Shown: positions 12,501 through 24,399, counted from the first letter of the stretch. The stretch: DNA of 64,000 nucleotides from Siphonodentalium dalli (GCA_032622095.1 CP136061.1:60037301-60101300); one strand, 5' to 3'. Made by a program: numbers and translations. Notes: generated by a model from the letters alone, not told the origin.

Positions 12501-14900
12501 TTTTCTCATTTAATGATCTGACATAAACTTGCTCTAAACCAATTTAAATAATCAGAAGATCAAAATTCTACATTTTCATACAGTATACGTTATAGAGTTA
12601 TCTGCTGATTTCATTTTGGTATATTTCCAAATGAGTAGAATCAAATTGAAAATACTCGAAGTCACATTCCACATTTTCATACAATATACATTATAGAGTT
12701 CTCTCTCTTCTGCTGGTTTCACTTTGGTATATTTCCAAATGAGTAAAATAGAATTGAAATTACTCAAAATCAAATATGTAAATGTTTGAACTTCTAACTT
12801 TGACATACCGGTATAACGCCCCTGGCAAGGCCCACATGCTACACAAGAGGGAGACAACGACTAGCTGCCTTATCTCACTCCATAGAGCATGCATGGATTG
12901 CATGTTGAGCTCCGACGGAAAGATATATATGTATATTGATAACGATGAATATTTGCAAGTATCATTTTCTGATACATTTGTATTTGGTATATTTCCAATG
13001 AGTAAATTAAAATTTACTCAAAGTCGCATATATAAATGTTTGAAAATCTAAACTCTTTTATATTTTGAGTGTATTATGAACTGTAAGTATGAGTTTCACA
13101 GACTTGACACAGTACATGACTTAAAATTGTAAATAAAGAGTTTTTCTCATTTAATGATCTGACATAAACTTGCTCTAAACCAATTTAAATAATCTGAAGA
13201 TCAAAATTCTACATTTTCATACAGTATACATTATAGAGTTATCTCTCTTCTGCTGGTTTCACTTTGGTATATTTCCAAATGAGTAAAATAGAATTGAAAT
13301 TACTCAAAATCAAATATGTAAATGTTTGAACTTCTAACTTTGACATACCGGTATAACGCCCCTGGCAAGGCCCACATGCTACACAAGAGGGAGACAACGA
13401 CTAGTTGCCCTATCTCACTCCATAGAGCATGCATGTATTGCATGTTGAGCTCCGACGGAAAGATATATATGTATATTGCTAACGAAGAATGTTTGTAAGT
13501 ATAATTTTCTGATCCATTTGTATTTGGTATATTTCCAATGAGTAAAATAAAATTTACTCAAAGTCGCATATATAAAATACTGAAAGTCGCATATATAAAT
13601 GTTTGAAAATCCAAACTCTTTTATATTTTGAGTGTATTATAAACTGTAAGTATAAGTTTCACAAACTTGACACAGTACATGACTTCAAATTGTAAATAAT
13701 CTGAAGATCAAAATTCTACATGTTCATTCAGTATACATTATAGAGTTATCTCTCTTCTGCTGATTTCATTTTGGTATATTTCCAAATGAGTAAAAACGAA
13801 TTGAAAATACTCAAAGTAAAATATATAATGTTTGAACATCTAACCGCTTTTATACTAGTATTTTGAATGTATTATAAGTTTTACAAACTCGATACAATAC
13901 ATGACTTAAAGTTATAGATAAAGAGTTTTTCTTGTTTATTGACACATGTATGACATAAAACTTGCTCTAGACCAGTTCAGTGAATAATCTGAAAATCAAA
14001 ATTCCACATTTTCATACAGTATATGCTGAATTCATTTTGGTATATTTCCAGATGAGTAAAATAAAATTTAAAATACTCGGTCACATTCCACATTTTCATA
14101 CAATATAAATTGTAGAGTTATCTCTCTTCTGCTGGTTTCCTTTTGGTATATTTCCAAATGAGTAAAATAAGATTGAAAATACTCAGTCACATATATGAAT
14201 GTTTGGGCTTCTAAACTCTTTTATATTTTGAATGTATTATAACTGTAAGTATAAGTTTCACAAACTTGATACAATACATGACTTAAAGTTATAAATGAAG
14301 AGTTTTTCTCATTTATTGATCTGACATGCATGTAAACTTGCTCTAAAGCAATTTAAATAATCTGAAAAACAAAATTCTACATTTTCATACAATGTACATT
14401 ATAGAGTTGTCTCTCTTCAGTTGATTTCATTTTGGTATATTTCAAAGTTAAAATTTCTCAGTTTAGTTGCGTAAAATTATGTATAAACTAATGACAGTAT
14501 TAACACTGAGAATTTTAGTTTCAAAGACTTGACGCAGCACATGACTTTAGAAGTTTATATTATGAATAAAGAGTCTACATGTCCTTGTATTTATTGATCA
14601 AGCATCTTCTTTTCTAGTCCAAGTATTCCCATACTATAACCAGCCGAGACATTGGGACAGTATCTCGCCATCCCAATATCTCAGTCGGTTTCAGTATGAG
14701 AAGACTTGGACTACTTCTTGTCATAAACCACTTTGCAAAATTTGCATTTATTGATATCTGCTATAACTAATTTGCAATATTTGAAATATGAAAGTTGAGA
14801 GTGGCATTTTGAGAGCATTAAAAACTAAAAGTATGAGTTTCAAATACTTGCTTGACTTTAGATTCCGAATAAAGGCCTTACTCTCATTTATTGATTTGAT
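9600..14900 (+). repeat. Satellite array, unit about 0.66 kb, with higher-order duplication
   Basis: A landmark (taacgcycctg(g/a)caagg) recurs near 9624, 10261, 10923, 11588, 12151, 12814 and 13354. Spacings are about 637, 662, 665, 563, 663 and 540 bp, so the unit is ~663 bp with two deletion variants. Each unit has the landmark, a gttgagctccgacggaaa module, and several internal repeats of a ttggtatatttccaaatgag-type segment followed by tactcaaa. The stretch from about 10890 to 12117 repeats almost exactly at +1227 bp, a higher-order duplication. After about 13740 the copies decay and merge with AT-rich DNA. The repeated 60-94-codon open frames are by-products of the repetition. Confidence 0.9.
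14616..14712. repeat. 97-nt imperfect hairpin
   Basis: The arms start agtccaagtattcccatact and end with the near-complement ...agtatgagaagacttggact. About 42 nt pair with roughly eight mismatches around a 13-nt loop. The size and shape suit a small-RNA precursor or a tiny foldback element. It lies at the decayed end of the satellite. Confidence 0.6.
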
Positions 14901-15070
14901 ATAAATTCATCGGTCCATTTGGAAAAGCCTGAAAATGTTTAATTAAACTCACATTTTATTTGTCTATATATATGAAATGTAAAATAAAATTTGGAAACAT
15001 AATACATTTTTTATATCAAATTTCTTCGGTTTTGATGATACGAATGTACATGTACTATTATACTGTTTAT

Positions 15071-15934
15071 TCACTTTCTCTCTGGTTTGCGTTCCAATTT
15101 CAAGAATGGCTCGGATTTTAAATAAGAGATTCTCCACTTTTTCTTATCTTCGGGGGGAAATTCAGATCTCTTCTTCAACAGCTGCATCCTCAGTTTGTTC
15201 AAACTTGGCGGCAAGTCTACCGATACTCCATAGCCTGTTCCTGGGTTCAACTGTTTGGCACATTTTAAGATATTATCCCTGTCATTCAACGCCACGAACC
15301 GAACTATTACGTCTGCGGCACCATCCCTACCAGTGGGAAGCCTGTGACAGGCGGAGAACAGCATGTTGTTAACCTCGTTCCTCTGGATTCCGAGAGTTTG
15401 GGAAAAGGATTTCCTTACTTTTGATTCGGTTTCATTGGAGTTTTCTTTTGATGGACCATTCAAACCCCGAATAACTATGTTCCATTTCCGACCCCACAGG
15501 TCCACTTTGGTATGGGAACTTTCCAGGTCGTTGTGTTTTTGTGATAGTGAATTTAGGTCTTCCTCCATTGTATTTACTCCTGTCTGAATCTCATCAGTCG
15601 TCTTGTCGATTTCGTCAAATCTGATCCCTATCGAAAGTTTTGTTTCGTCCAACTCTTCCTGTAATTGCTGAATTATTTCCATCAAATCCGGAACTGTTTT
15701 CTCTTCGAAAGTTTTTACTTTATCAGAAGCAGTTTTAGATTTTTTTTCGATCTTGTCAACTTTTTTGGTCAAGTCATCAAACTTTTTTTCCATGATATCT
15801 AGTCTTCCCCCAATGGCTTCATGCATTTTTGAGAAACATTTGCTTATATCAGGGAAACTGTTGCATTCATACCCTTGTTCTAGGTCCGTCTTCTGTTGAT
15901 GTTTCGATTGTTGTCGCGTTTCTGTGCCCGCCAT
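15071..15934 (-). CDS. L1-like LINE ORF1 protein, intact
   Basis: A 287-codon uninterrupted frame encoding the retrotransposon's RNA-binding protein. A polar N-terminus (about 1-30) is followed by a long coiled coil (about 45-140, repeated K/E/D heptads such as FDDLTKKVDKIEKKSK), then an RRM-like domain beginning WNIVIRGLNG, and a C-terminal domain with ACHRLPTGRDGAADVIVRF and LPPSLNKLRMQLLKKR. Domain order and length match L1-type ORF1p. It is the first gene of the element whose ORF2 lies 5.5 kb downstream, beyond the satellite. That spacing is abnormal: L1 ORFs are usually separated by tens of bases. It is still open while ORF2 is broken. Confidence 0.85.
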   Translation of the reverse strand: MAGTETRQQSKHQQKTDLEQGYECNSFPDISKCFSKMHEAIGGRLDIMEKKFDDLTKKVDKIEKKSKTASDKVKTFEEKTVPDLMEIIQQLQEELDETKLSIGIRFDEIDKTTDEIQTGVNTMEEDLNSLSQKHNDLESSHTKVDLWGRKWNIVIRGLNGPSKENSNETESKVRKSFSQTLGIQRNEVNNMLFSACHRLPTGRDGAADVIVRFVALNDRDNILKCAKQLNPGTGYGVSVDLPPSLNKLRMQLLKKRSEFPPEDKKKWRISYLKSEPFLKLERKPERK

Positions 15935-16167
15935 TGTCCGGAGTTCTTGCCTATTTTCGAGGTACGAAAGTTTTGTCGATTATAAAATCGAAATAATGGC
16001 CACCTATTAGAACTTTCTTCGTCCAAAAGAATGGCCCAATATAATAATGAGTCACTTCACTGTCTTTTATAATTTATTTCCATCGTTATCTAATATAATC
16101 TTGATTTAATTTAAATTTTTCCGTCGGAGCTCAAAAAGCACGCCTCACGTGAGCGACATTATACCGG
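15935..16167 (-). promoter_or_regulatory. 5' UTR of the L1-like element
   Basis: 233 bp between the target duplication and the ORF1 start, on the minus strand. It begins CCGGTATAATG, includes cgctcacgtgaggcg (an E-box) and a tgagctccgacggaaa block that is also present in every satellite unit. As in other L1s the promoter is expected here, but no specific promoter element is proven. Confidence 0.5.
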
Positions 16168-16183
16168 AATATTATATTATCTT
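16168..16183 (+). repeat. Target-site duplication of L1 element (5' side)
   Basis: A perfect copy of the 16-mer at 5331-5346. It abuts CCGG, the first bases of the element on the minus strand. Confidence 0.9.
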
Positions 16184-16500
16184 GACAAATCAATTTTCAG
16201 AATCACGGGTGATAACTCTGTACAAAAATATGACGCCGATGTTGTATTGATATATAGAGTTATCTCGCGCAGCCCACACCAACAATTTGAAATCATACAT
16301 TTTGTAATGGATTTCTGTTTTTGTTATTAACACTTAGAATGCCAAAACCCAGTGACTTTGATATCATATGCAAATAAACATACATGCACGTCATAAATAT
16401 ATACATGAACATATTTGTTTATAATTACTTATTTTATATGAATCCATTTGTTTCTTTGTTCCGTATATGTCGTACATTGCTCAGTTATGTATATATAATG
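16184..16500. other. Non-coding spacer between two LINEs
   Basis: AT-rich, with no supported feature. It separates the L1 target duplication from the start of the plus-strand LINE reading frame. Confidence 0.5.
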
Positions 16501-16513
16501 CCAGACTACAAAC

Positions 16514-19500
16514 ATGATGGTACATAGAGTAAATTTCGATGAGGTCAATGGAAATCCGAACATGAATTTCATTACATTATACGAGGAACTTCTAAAACAA
16601 ACCAATGATCCTGATGAACTAGTTCCCGACTCGCCATTTAGCGTTCATAATCACCGTTGTCACTACCACTCACCATCGGAATTTAAAGCTAAGTTTGGTG
16701 CGTCAAACACTAAAGGACCTAACATCTTGAATCTCAATTGTCGGAGTTTGAATGCAAATTGGGATCAATTCAACTCATTACTCTGTGATCTACAATATGA
16801 CAGCAATGTATTTGACATTATAGGACTCACCGAAGTGTTCAAAATACACAATAACCAAGATTTCCTGTTAGATGGTTATCACCCACTCATTTATAAGACC
16901 AGAGCAGAAAATGACGATGGTAGAGGCAGCGTGGGTATCTTTGTAAATGAAAATGTGCCTTATAAAATTAGAGATGATCTTACTGTCTTTAACGCTCATA
17001 TTTTTGAATCACTCTTTCTGGAAATATTTCCAGGGGGGGGTCTGCAAAAAAATTCCGTATATAGGGCCGGGGTGGGTGGGTGGTCCAGAGGCGGAAAAAA
17101 TGGTGCTTGTAAATATTTTCCAAAATGGGTTTTTTTCAAACAATTTACAAGTACTGACCATGTAATGTTGTTTGTAAGCATGTTACTACCATGCTTGTTG
17201 TTATAGGGCTATATAGGCAGCTAAAGTGACTCTTTAGCCTCAGATTTAGCAACATTCTGGATTTCACAGTATCCCGGACCACTTCACAGTGGACCACCAT
17301 ATTAACGTTCAGGAAACTTATGATCAACGGAAGAAATATTTAGTAACAAAATTAATATATTACCCAGTTGTATTATCTGAATAAAAGTAATAAAACAAAA
17401 AAACTCTATCACAAATTGGATACTACATGGTGAATACTCAATGATGACTACTAGTAGATATCATTAACCTGATTGTTGCATAACATGAAATTGAAAAGGG
17501 TATCTCATAAATTTCTAATGTCTGAAATACTGTCTTGTTCTGGCATGTAATCAAATTCATTCCTTCTGGTTATTTCTCATCTTGAATGATTGCAAGTAAT
17601 GTTAATTTGCAACAATTACCCAAATAAAACTATATTGGTTATGATGAATGACATTACTGTTTACTGCTCAGACAATCCCAAATGAATGTGACGCTATTCT
17701 CATTGAATTTCCGAACTTCATCTGAGAGCTTTACTGCTCAACAAGACGAAACTAAAATACTAATTGTATACTGTTATCACTTACAAATAGATGAACTGAA
17801 ATAATGTGATGCATTCAGATGCATTGAGAAATGACATTCAATTCTTCATTCTGGTCTATCACCATACCAAACCACATCAAAATTTGACAACCGACACTTA
17901 ACTTATATTGCGAAAACTTTGTATGGACTGAATTTCATAAAGTCGAACAGGGCCCATAACTCTGGTAGACATTGGTGGTCACAACCCGCGATATTATGCA
18001 TATTCGTCCCCCATTTCTGGTCCGTCACCATGCCATAGGGCATCAAATATGACAACTGACTCTTGAGTTAAAATTCAAAATGTTTGTACGGACAGGCGGC
18101 TTGAGACGTCAACTATATACCCGCCGACTAATATCGGGCAGTATAATAACCATATATCTATGTGTATACATAAACAAAAAACAATTCCCCTCCCACCCCA
18201 TCCCATTGGATAAGACTAAAGAGTTCTTTGATCATGCACATATAATTATGGAACCCCTGACCTGTTTACCACTATTTACACTGGCCAGTGTTCTCTGTCA
18301 GACACAACACACTCGATATATTAAGGCTATAATGGGGTCTAGGGCAATTTGTGACATATATTGTACCTACACAATGCTTAATTAATATTGTTGTTAGATA
18401 CTGAAAACACCAGGAAACACATGGAAATACAGTATATTTTTCGTTTTTCTGATCTGTGTTTACCAATTAGTAAGGCAGTTAATACAGTTATTGAAGAACG
18501 GCTAAAAAAACCTCTGAAATTTTGATAAAAACATGAGAAACGGGGGGTGGGTCCCCAAAATTTTGGAGGAAAAAAATATTTTTTTCGCAAAAATGGGGTG
18601 GTGGGTCCCTCGAGGTCGGAAAAAAACTTTTTGGGCCCTATATGTGCAATTTTTTTCCAGACCCCCCCCCCTGATATTTCCAGAAAAAAGTAGTTCGTAC
18701 ATAATCGGATGTATTTATAGACCAAATACTGCTCCTCTGGCTGATATAGACGCTTTCCAATCTTCGCTTGAATATGTTATAGGTCTTATAAATAACGAAC
18801 ATAAAAAATGCTATTTGCTTGGAGATTTTAACATAGACTTACTTAAATTATCTACTCATGACAAAACAGAAGAATTCGTCGATACATTGTTCTCAGAAGG
18901 CTTCATGCCAACCATTACAAGACCTACTAGAATAACAGATTTTACAGCTACTCTCATTGACAATATTTTTTCCAATGATTTCTCACTGTATGATAAATCA
19001 GGAATAATAATTACCGACGTCTCAGACCACTTGGCATGTTTTTACATCCATGGAGAACATTCTCCAGCATCTCCTATTAATTCGACACGAGAGCGAAGGG
19101 TATATTCATCGCACAATATAAATTGTTTCAAGCAAATTCTTATGGCAACTTCTTTTGAAAATGTATACAATTGTCAGTGCCCAAACGATGCATACAATGA
19201 ATTCATAACAGCTTATAAAGACGCATTCGAAATAGCATTTCCTATCACCAATACGCGCATTCCAAAACGTTTCATTAAGCAAAAACCTTGGATGACTATA
19301 GGAGTTCTAACCTCTTCACAAACTAAAAACATATTATATAAGAAAAATTTGAAGGACCCCACTGACGCAAACACGACAAAATATAAAACATTCCGTAAAT
19401 TATACAACAAAGTTGTACGAAAGAGTAAAGCACTATATTATACGAACATATTTGACGAAAACAAAGGCAACATGAAAGCAACTTGGAACATTCTCCGAAA

Positions 19501-21299
19501 CGTAATCAATAAAAATAAATCATCGCTCCTAACACCCACTGAATTCATTAGTGACGGTATACGAATTACGGACCCAAAAGAGATTGCATCGCACTTCAAC
19601 ACATTCTTCGTTGATGTAGGGCATAATATATCTAATTCTATACCCCAATCCGAATTTTCACATTTCGATTACCTTACCGATCACTACCCAAAGATCTTTA
19701 AAATATGTCCAACTAACGAACAGGAAGTAATACTGACAGCTTTAAAGATAAAATCAAAAAATACCATTGATATTAATAATTTTTCTAGTAAACTCATGAA
19801 AACAGCGATAAATGAAGTATCAAAACCATTAGTGGACATAATAAATAAGTCATTCGCAAAAGGGAGATTCCCAGATAGCATGAAAATAGCAAAAGTTATC
19901 CCAATATTCAAAAAAGGCGACCACTCAAATTTTAATAATTACAGACCAATTAGTATACTACCAATTTTTTCAAAAATTCTCGAGAAAATAATGGCCATTA
20001 GACTCACGGATTTTATAAATGATAATGATATTTTGTACAAACATCAATATGGTTTTCGGAGTAAACACTCAACGGTACATCCCATACTTCATCTTCTGAG
20101 TTCTGCTGAAAGAAATAATGATCGAACATCTAGAGACTCAACATTAGCACTATTTATCGATTTTTCATAGGCTTTTGACTCAATCGATCACGAAATTCTT
20201 CTCTCAAAACTATCTCATTATGGAATTATAGGCCTGACAAATGATTGGTTTCGTAGTTATTTATATAATAGACAACAATGTGTATATTTCAAAAATTCTC
20301 TGTCTGAAACTTTACAAGTAAATTGTGGTGTACCACAATGATCTATTTTAGGACCACTGCTCTTTCTTATTTATGTGAACGATATGAAACATGCAACAAC
20401 CCTATCTGTACTTTCATTTGCTGACGACACGACCCTTCATACAGCCAACAACGATATGCGTGAATTAGAATTATATATGAACACTGAACTAGAAAACTTT
20501 AACCAATGGTGTTCTGCAAACTATCTGCAAATAAATCCATCTAAATGTAAATATCTCCTCCTACATCCTATGAACAATGCTCATAGAGGTAACAACTTAA
20601 CAATTCGAATCAACGAAACAGAAATAACTCAGGTTGGCAGCAATAGATCTGAAAAATCAGTTACTTATCTAGGCATAAAATTAGATGAAAATTTGAAATT
20701 CCATCAACATATAAATTCTGTGTGTGCTAAAATTAGCAGTACGAATTACTCTCTCAACAAACTCAAGCATTTTTTACCACGTGAAGCACTGAAATCCTTA
20801 TATTTTTCAATAGTTCACAGCCATTTGATATATGCAATTCAAATATGGGGAAATTCAAATAAAAAAGACAATGTTTTCAAACTTCAGAAAAAAGCAATGC
20901 GCATAATTAATAAAAAGAATATATAAAAGCCACACTGACCCACTGTTCAAAAATATGGAAATTCTAAAATTTGCTGATCTGCATAACTTACATGCAAATA
21001 TCCTAATACACGATTGGTTTCACAATCAACTACCAAGTTCATTTCAAAACTTTTTCACAATTTTACAAAATAATACTCGTCAGAATGGAATGCTAACGTC
21101 TGGAATACCAAAGAGTGTTTTCTCAGAAGATTTACCAGAACATAATTTTCCAAATATATGGAATCATTTAGAAGATAGACTTAAAGATATCCCAACAAGA
21201 CCAATGTTTAAAAACGACTATTCTCGAACGATCCTATCTACTTACCAAATGAAACCAAAATGTACATACAATAGATGTCCTGACTGTGCTCATGAGTAA
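16514..21299 (+). pseudogene. LINE ORF2 (endonuclease, reverse transcriptase), broken
   Basis: Endonuclease: NILNLNCRSLN, DIIGLTEVF, GCIYRP, YLLGDFN and SDHLACF. Reverse transcriptase: VIPIFKKGD..NNYRPISILP, FIDFS, GVPQ.SILGPLLFLIYVND and SFADDTTLH, then a C-terminal region to about 21299. A transposon occupies 17031-18673. With its 7-bp duplication it adds 1,650 bp, a multiple of three, so the frame is the same on both sides (FLEIFP then EKSSSYIIG). Lesions: a TAG at 20168 where DFSKAFD is expected, a TGA at 20339 where the Gly of PQG should be, and a frameshift near 20920 after INKKNI. This is a dead copy of the CR1/Jockey superfamily; I cannot choose the family. Confidence 0.88.
17031..18673. 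mobile_element. Non-autonomous hAT-like element in LINE endonuclease
   Basis: 1,643 bp with terminal inverted repeats. The left end is CAGGGGGGGGTCTGC followed by an A run and tatagggcc. The right end is the complement (CAGG..GGTCTGG, A run, tatagggccc). ATATTTC is duplicated at 17024-17030 and 18674-18680 (8 bp if the adjoining C is counted). Removing the element and one duplicate restores the LINE endonuclease frame exactly. CAGGG termini with a 7-8-bp duplication fit hAT. There is no transposase-like frame inside, so it depends on a trans-acting enzyme. Confidence 0.85.
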
Positions 21300-21718
21300 T
21301 CCTCTTAATTTAGTTTACCAATATAGTAATAGTTGAATAATGGTTCCCTGAAAATTAATACCCTAAAACAAAGTATTTACCATCCCCCATCTTATTCCAT
21401 TTCATCTCATTGCGAACCTCAATCATGAACGACCTATGACCTCATCTCCTCAAAACATTGCACTGATATAATATACATTCTATGTTATTAGCCGAGCGAT
21501 GGACGAATATTATTACTTGAATGTTTCTTCTTTTCGAAACAAATGTAAACATTCTATATATATTTAAGTAATTAACATAATTCTATGATTTCTTTATATC
21601 CTCCGGTTTTGGGGACGGCAGGAAGACAGCCTTTACAGGTTATGCCATCCCCAATAACTCATTGTCTGTATAAATTAATTGTGTAAAAATATATGTTATA
21701 TTGAGTTATGAATAAATA

Positions 21719-21746
21719 ATCATAGTCATAGTCATAGTCATAGTCA
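21719..21746 (+). repeat. (CATAGT)n tail of the LINE
   Basis: Four CATAGT units end the plus-strand LINE. The tandem tail is the template slippage product expected of this LINE group. Confidence 0.85.
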
Positions 21747-21749
21747 CCA

Positions 21750-23286
21750 TTGTATTCAATAACAAAATTACCTTAGGTCGCTTTGTGTGACCCACATTAT
21801 GTGAGTAAAGGGGGGATGCCCTATAGCAGAAGAGTCCACAATTAGAGGTACCATGTCTTACCCACCATGTCTTATCTGAACATTTCCCACCAAAAATAAA
21901 TTCAACTCATTTAATTTCCCCAAGAATATAGTCTAAAACGCATCCAAGGAACATAAAGTCAAACCTTTCACCGCACCCTACACCGACAAGGCAGAAAAAC
22001 ACCGACGTCCTAAAAAAAAAGACAAGGGATAGATGATATTGTTATTTTATTGATGACGAATATATTGTCTACACCGTCAAATATATCTTACAGAAGCCTA
22101 AAAAACCAACCAAGTCAAAGGTGGGCGAAAAGTTGTTCATTGTTCCTGAACCGATATGTGCCAGATCAGGAAGAAAATCTGGCAATTTCAGAATTGATGG
22201 CGCTCAGTCCAGATGTATATAAAACGCTGCAAGGTTATATAACACGACATTATCCTGTCACATTTCTTCCAAGTTTTAGCTGATAAAACACTTCCGCAGA
22301 TAACATAGCTTTTGTTTTACAATGGATTGAGGTTATCAATTGGTACCGATGCATAAACAATACAGGGATGTGGTACTCGAATGACGTTTAGTGACAAAAA
22401 GCAAGACGGTACACTTTGAAGACGTGGGGATATCATGACCCCACCCCCGCATACGCACACATATCTATCCAATGGTCGATTTATACGTATTGATCATTCG
22501 AACTATTTGGCATTCGGGGTATTGAAAAGATTATCAGAGCTTTGATATAATTCTGAACCAAAAGGAATTTATATTTCGATACACTGTAACCAGGTCTGGC
22601 ACATCCTAAATTGAATCAGTATAGTTATATTTATCGATAAGAGTTTAATGTGGATATCGCCGTTTCGCGAATTTGATAGAAGATGCACAACGAAAACGTA
22701 TTTTACAAAAAAATGAACCAAACACAGCGTCGCACAAGATGGTACCATGCTTGTTTCCCCGTTCATGTGAAGTATGTCATGGTAAAGAAGTCAATTATAT
22801 AGCACTCACATTGGTGTAGATATTGGAGTTCTATCGCGCCCTTATGGTCCTTACACGTGGCTTTTTCTGTGGTAACTCGTATCTTTCCGTTGATATCGTG
22901 GTATCATTGTTATTCGCGTCTTTTTGTTTAAACTGACTGCATGGTGAAGCGGTTCACAATCACAGTCCAACACTGACCTGGGTGGAAAACTGTTGTGCTT
23001 TCAGTGTCTTCGTTCTATACCGTCACTGCAATTAAACGGCGGAATTTACCGAACAACCGCAGAGGAAAACGCGCGGCACCGCACCGCCGGATTCGAACAG
23101 CGATGTAATCCTGCGGCAGCGTTTTCGCAGTGTGTTTCCTGCGTTTTCTGCGATGTCGCCCGCATCGCACGCCGTGTGCAAGAACTCATTTGATACAGTG
23201 TGTTCTGAGTCGGCGTAGAAAACGACACACCAACTTGCACATCGATTGGACAAAGCTAACCTTAGATCGGAGGTGATTGGTAAAAG
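21750..23286. other. Non-coding interval, no gene recognised
   Basis: A 77-codon open frame at 22050-22283 on the plus strand has no recognisable domain and is not called. The part around 23030-23180 is locally GC-rich (many CG dinucleotides) without a supported function. Confidence 0.45.
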
Positions 23287-23577
23287 TGTCCTCCATGCAG
23301 GATGGAGTTAATCCGCTTGCATCACTTAACAGTAAACGAATGCGATCAAGATATATTTATGCCGCTTTCATGCGTCTCTTCCCAGTGATATCAACTACAG
23401 AGAAGCACACGTTGCCAGGACTTGTGTCGGCTTTTATCGATTTCTGAAAAGTTGAATCATTATCGATATTCCAATGAATTTCAAAGGGGCGAAAGGGGGA
23501 TTTACAGAAACTCCTGAAATTAAGATAAGTTGTGGTTCTATCAGAAAAGATGCAATATTTAATGATAGGTTGGTTCA

Positions 23578-24390
23578 CGAAGGCATGTGGCACCTTACAA
23601 AAAGCTGCTGACAAACGATAAAGGGGAATTTTCACGGTTTTGATGGACCATCTACCCCATGTAAACGATTAAACCCATCACAAACTGAATGGATGTGCTC
23701 TCAATGTCAAACGACGGTGTGTACACATGACTATTATATAAGGTAATACACAACTGTTGACAGCCAGGGATACATTTCAAAAAACGACTGGCAATTAAAA
23801 CATGTGATTGTTTACTGTTTTAGGACACTACCCAATTGGAACGAACGAACTGGAACGACAGCCTCTCAAGATTAACAGAGAGTATGGGAATTGGTAGTTG
23901 TATGAGGAAGTACACACTTTTATATATAGATATGGATTTGGTTGTGAAAGCATTGGTACTTTACGAAACGTGGCTGACAAATAAGAAAAGCAAATTTTCT
24001 GTTTTGAGGACCCCATACCCTATTTGACGTCTTGACGACACAACATGCTGAAATTATATGCTCTCACTATTAACTGATGGTGCGACCAAAGGTTAATTTG
24101 TATCAGGATATATACCCCATGGATGTGTCCGTTCCCGAAAGCCTGCACCATGCGACACCTCACAACAAGCGGCTGTCAAATAATAAAGGCAACTTTTCAC
24201 TGTTTTATGTACCATCACCATTATATTGAGTATTGAACACATACGGTACAGAAGGGGTTATGATCTCAATATCAACCGATGGCTATTCCATCAGGCAACA
24301 TACGATGTATAATTCTGTGTTCCGACAGCCTGGGAAAATTTACAAAAAGCGGCTGGGAAATTTGATAAAGTTGCTATACAAAATATGTAA
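23578..24390 (+). repeat. Four degenerate copies of an ~80-bp motif
   Basis: A segment of the form g(a/c)cagcctg...acaaaaagcggctgrcaaat, followed by ttttc..tgtttt and an accat/ccc block, recurs near 23578, 23943, 24133 and 24326. The wider spacing of the first pair suggests missing or diverged copies. It is not present in copy 2 of the duplication. Confidence 0.55.
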
Positions 24391-24399
24391 TTTTTTGTA

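Larger units (their letters stand above)
5347..16167 (-). mobile_element. Full-length L1-like LINE with internal satellite
   Basis: The element runs from a 5' end starting CCGGTATAATG at 16167 to an A-rich tail at 5347-5384, bracketed by the 16-bp duplication. Order on the minus strand: 5' UTR, ORF1 (15934-15071), a ~5.4-kb satellite array (about 14900-9600), ORF2 (9499-5655), a 3' UTR of about 300 bp, and the tail. Without the array it would be about 5.4 kb, a usual L1 size. ORF2 has frameshifts and a microsatellite, so it is dead. The perfect target duplication shows that both ORFs and the array belong to one inserted locus. The array could have been inside the element at insertion or have expanded later. 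Confidence 0.85.
16500..21747 (+). mobile_element. CR1/Jockey-superfamily LINE interrupted by a hAT-like element
   Basis: The element carries one long EN-RT frame (16514-21299 with interruptions), a ~450-bp 3' UTR with a hairpin-like ggggac...gtccccaa-type region (about 21612-21655), and a short tandem tail (CATAGT)n at 21719-21746 instead of poly-A. Such microsatellite tails are typical of CR1/L2/Daphne-type LINEs. The 5' boundary is approximate and no target duplication was identified. Confidence 0.75.

Noticed and set aside
10891-13051. Repeated 60-94-codon proteins beginning MFELLTLTYR or MSPSC
   Set aside because: They are copies of the same satellite DNA read in both strands. The frames end at unit junctions and have no domain.
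23080-23110. tRNA-like B box (gccggattcgaac)
   Set aside because: The complement fits a B box well, but no A box at the right distance and no cloverleaf can be drawn.
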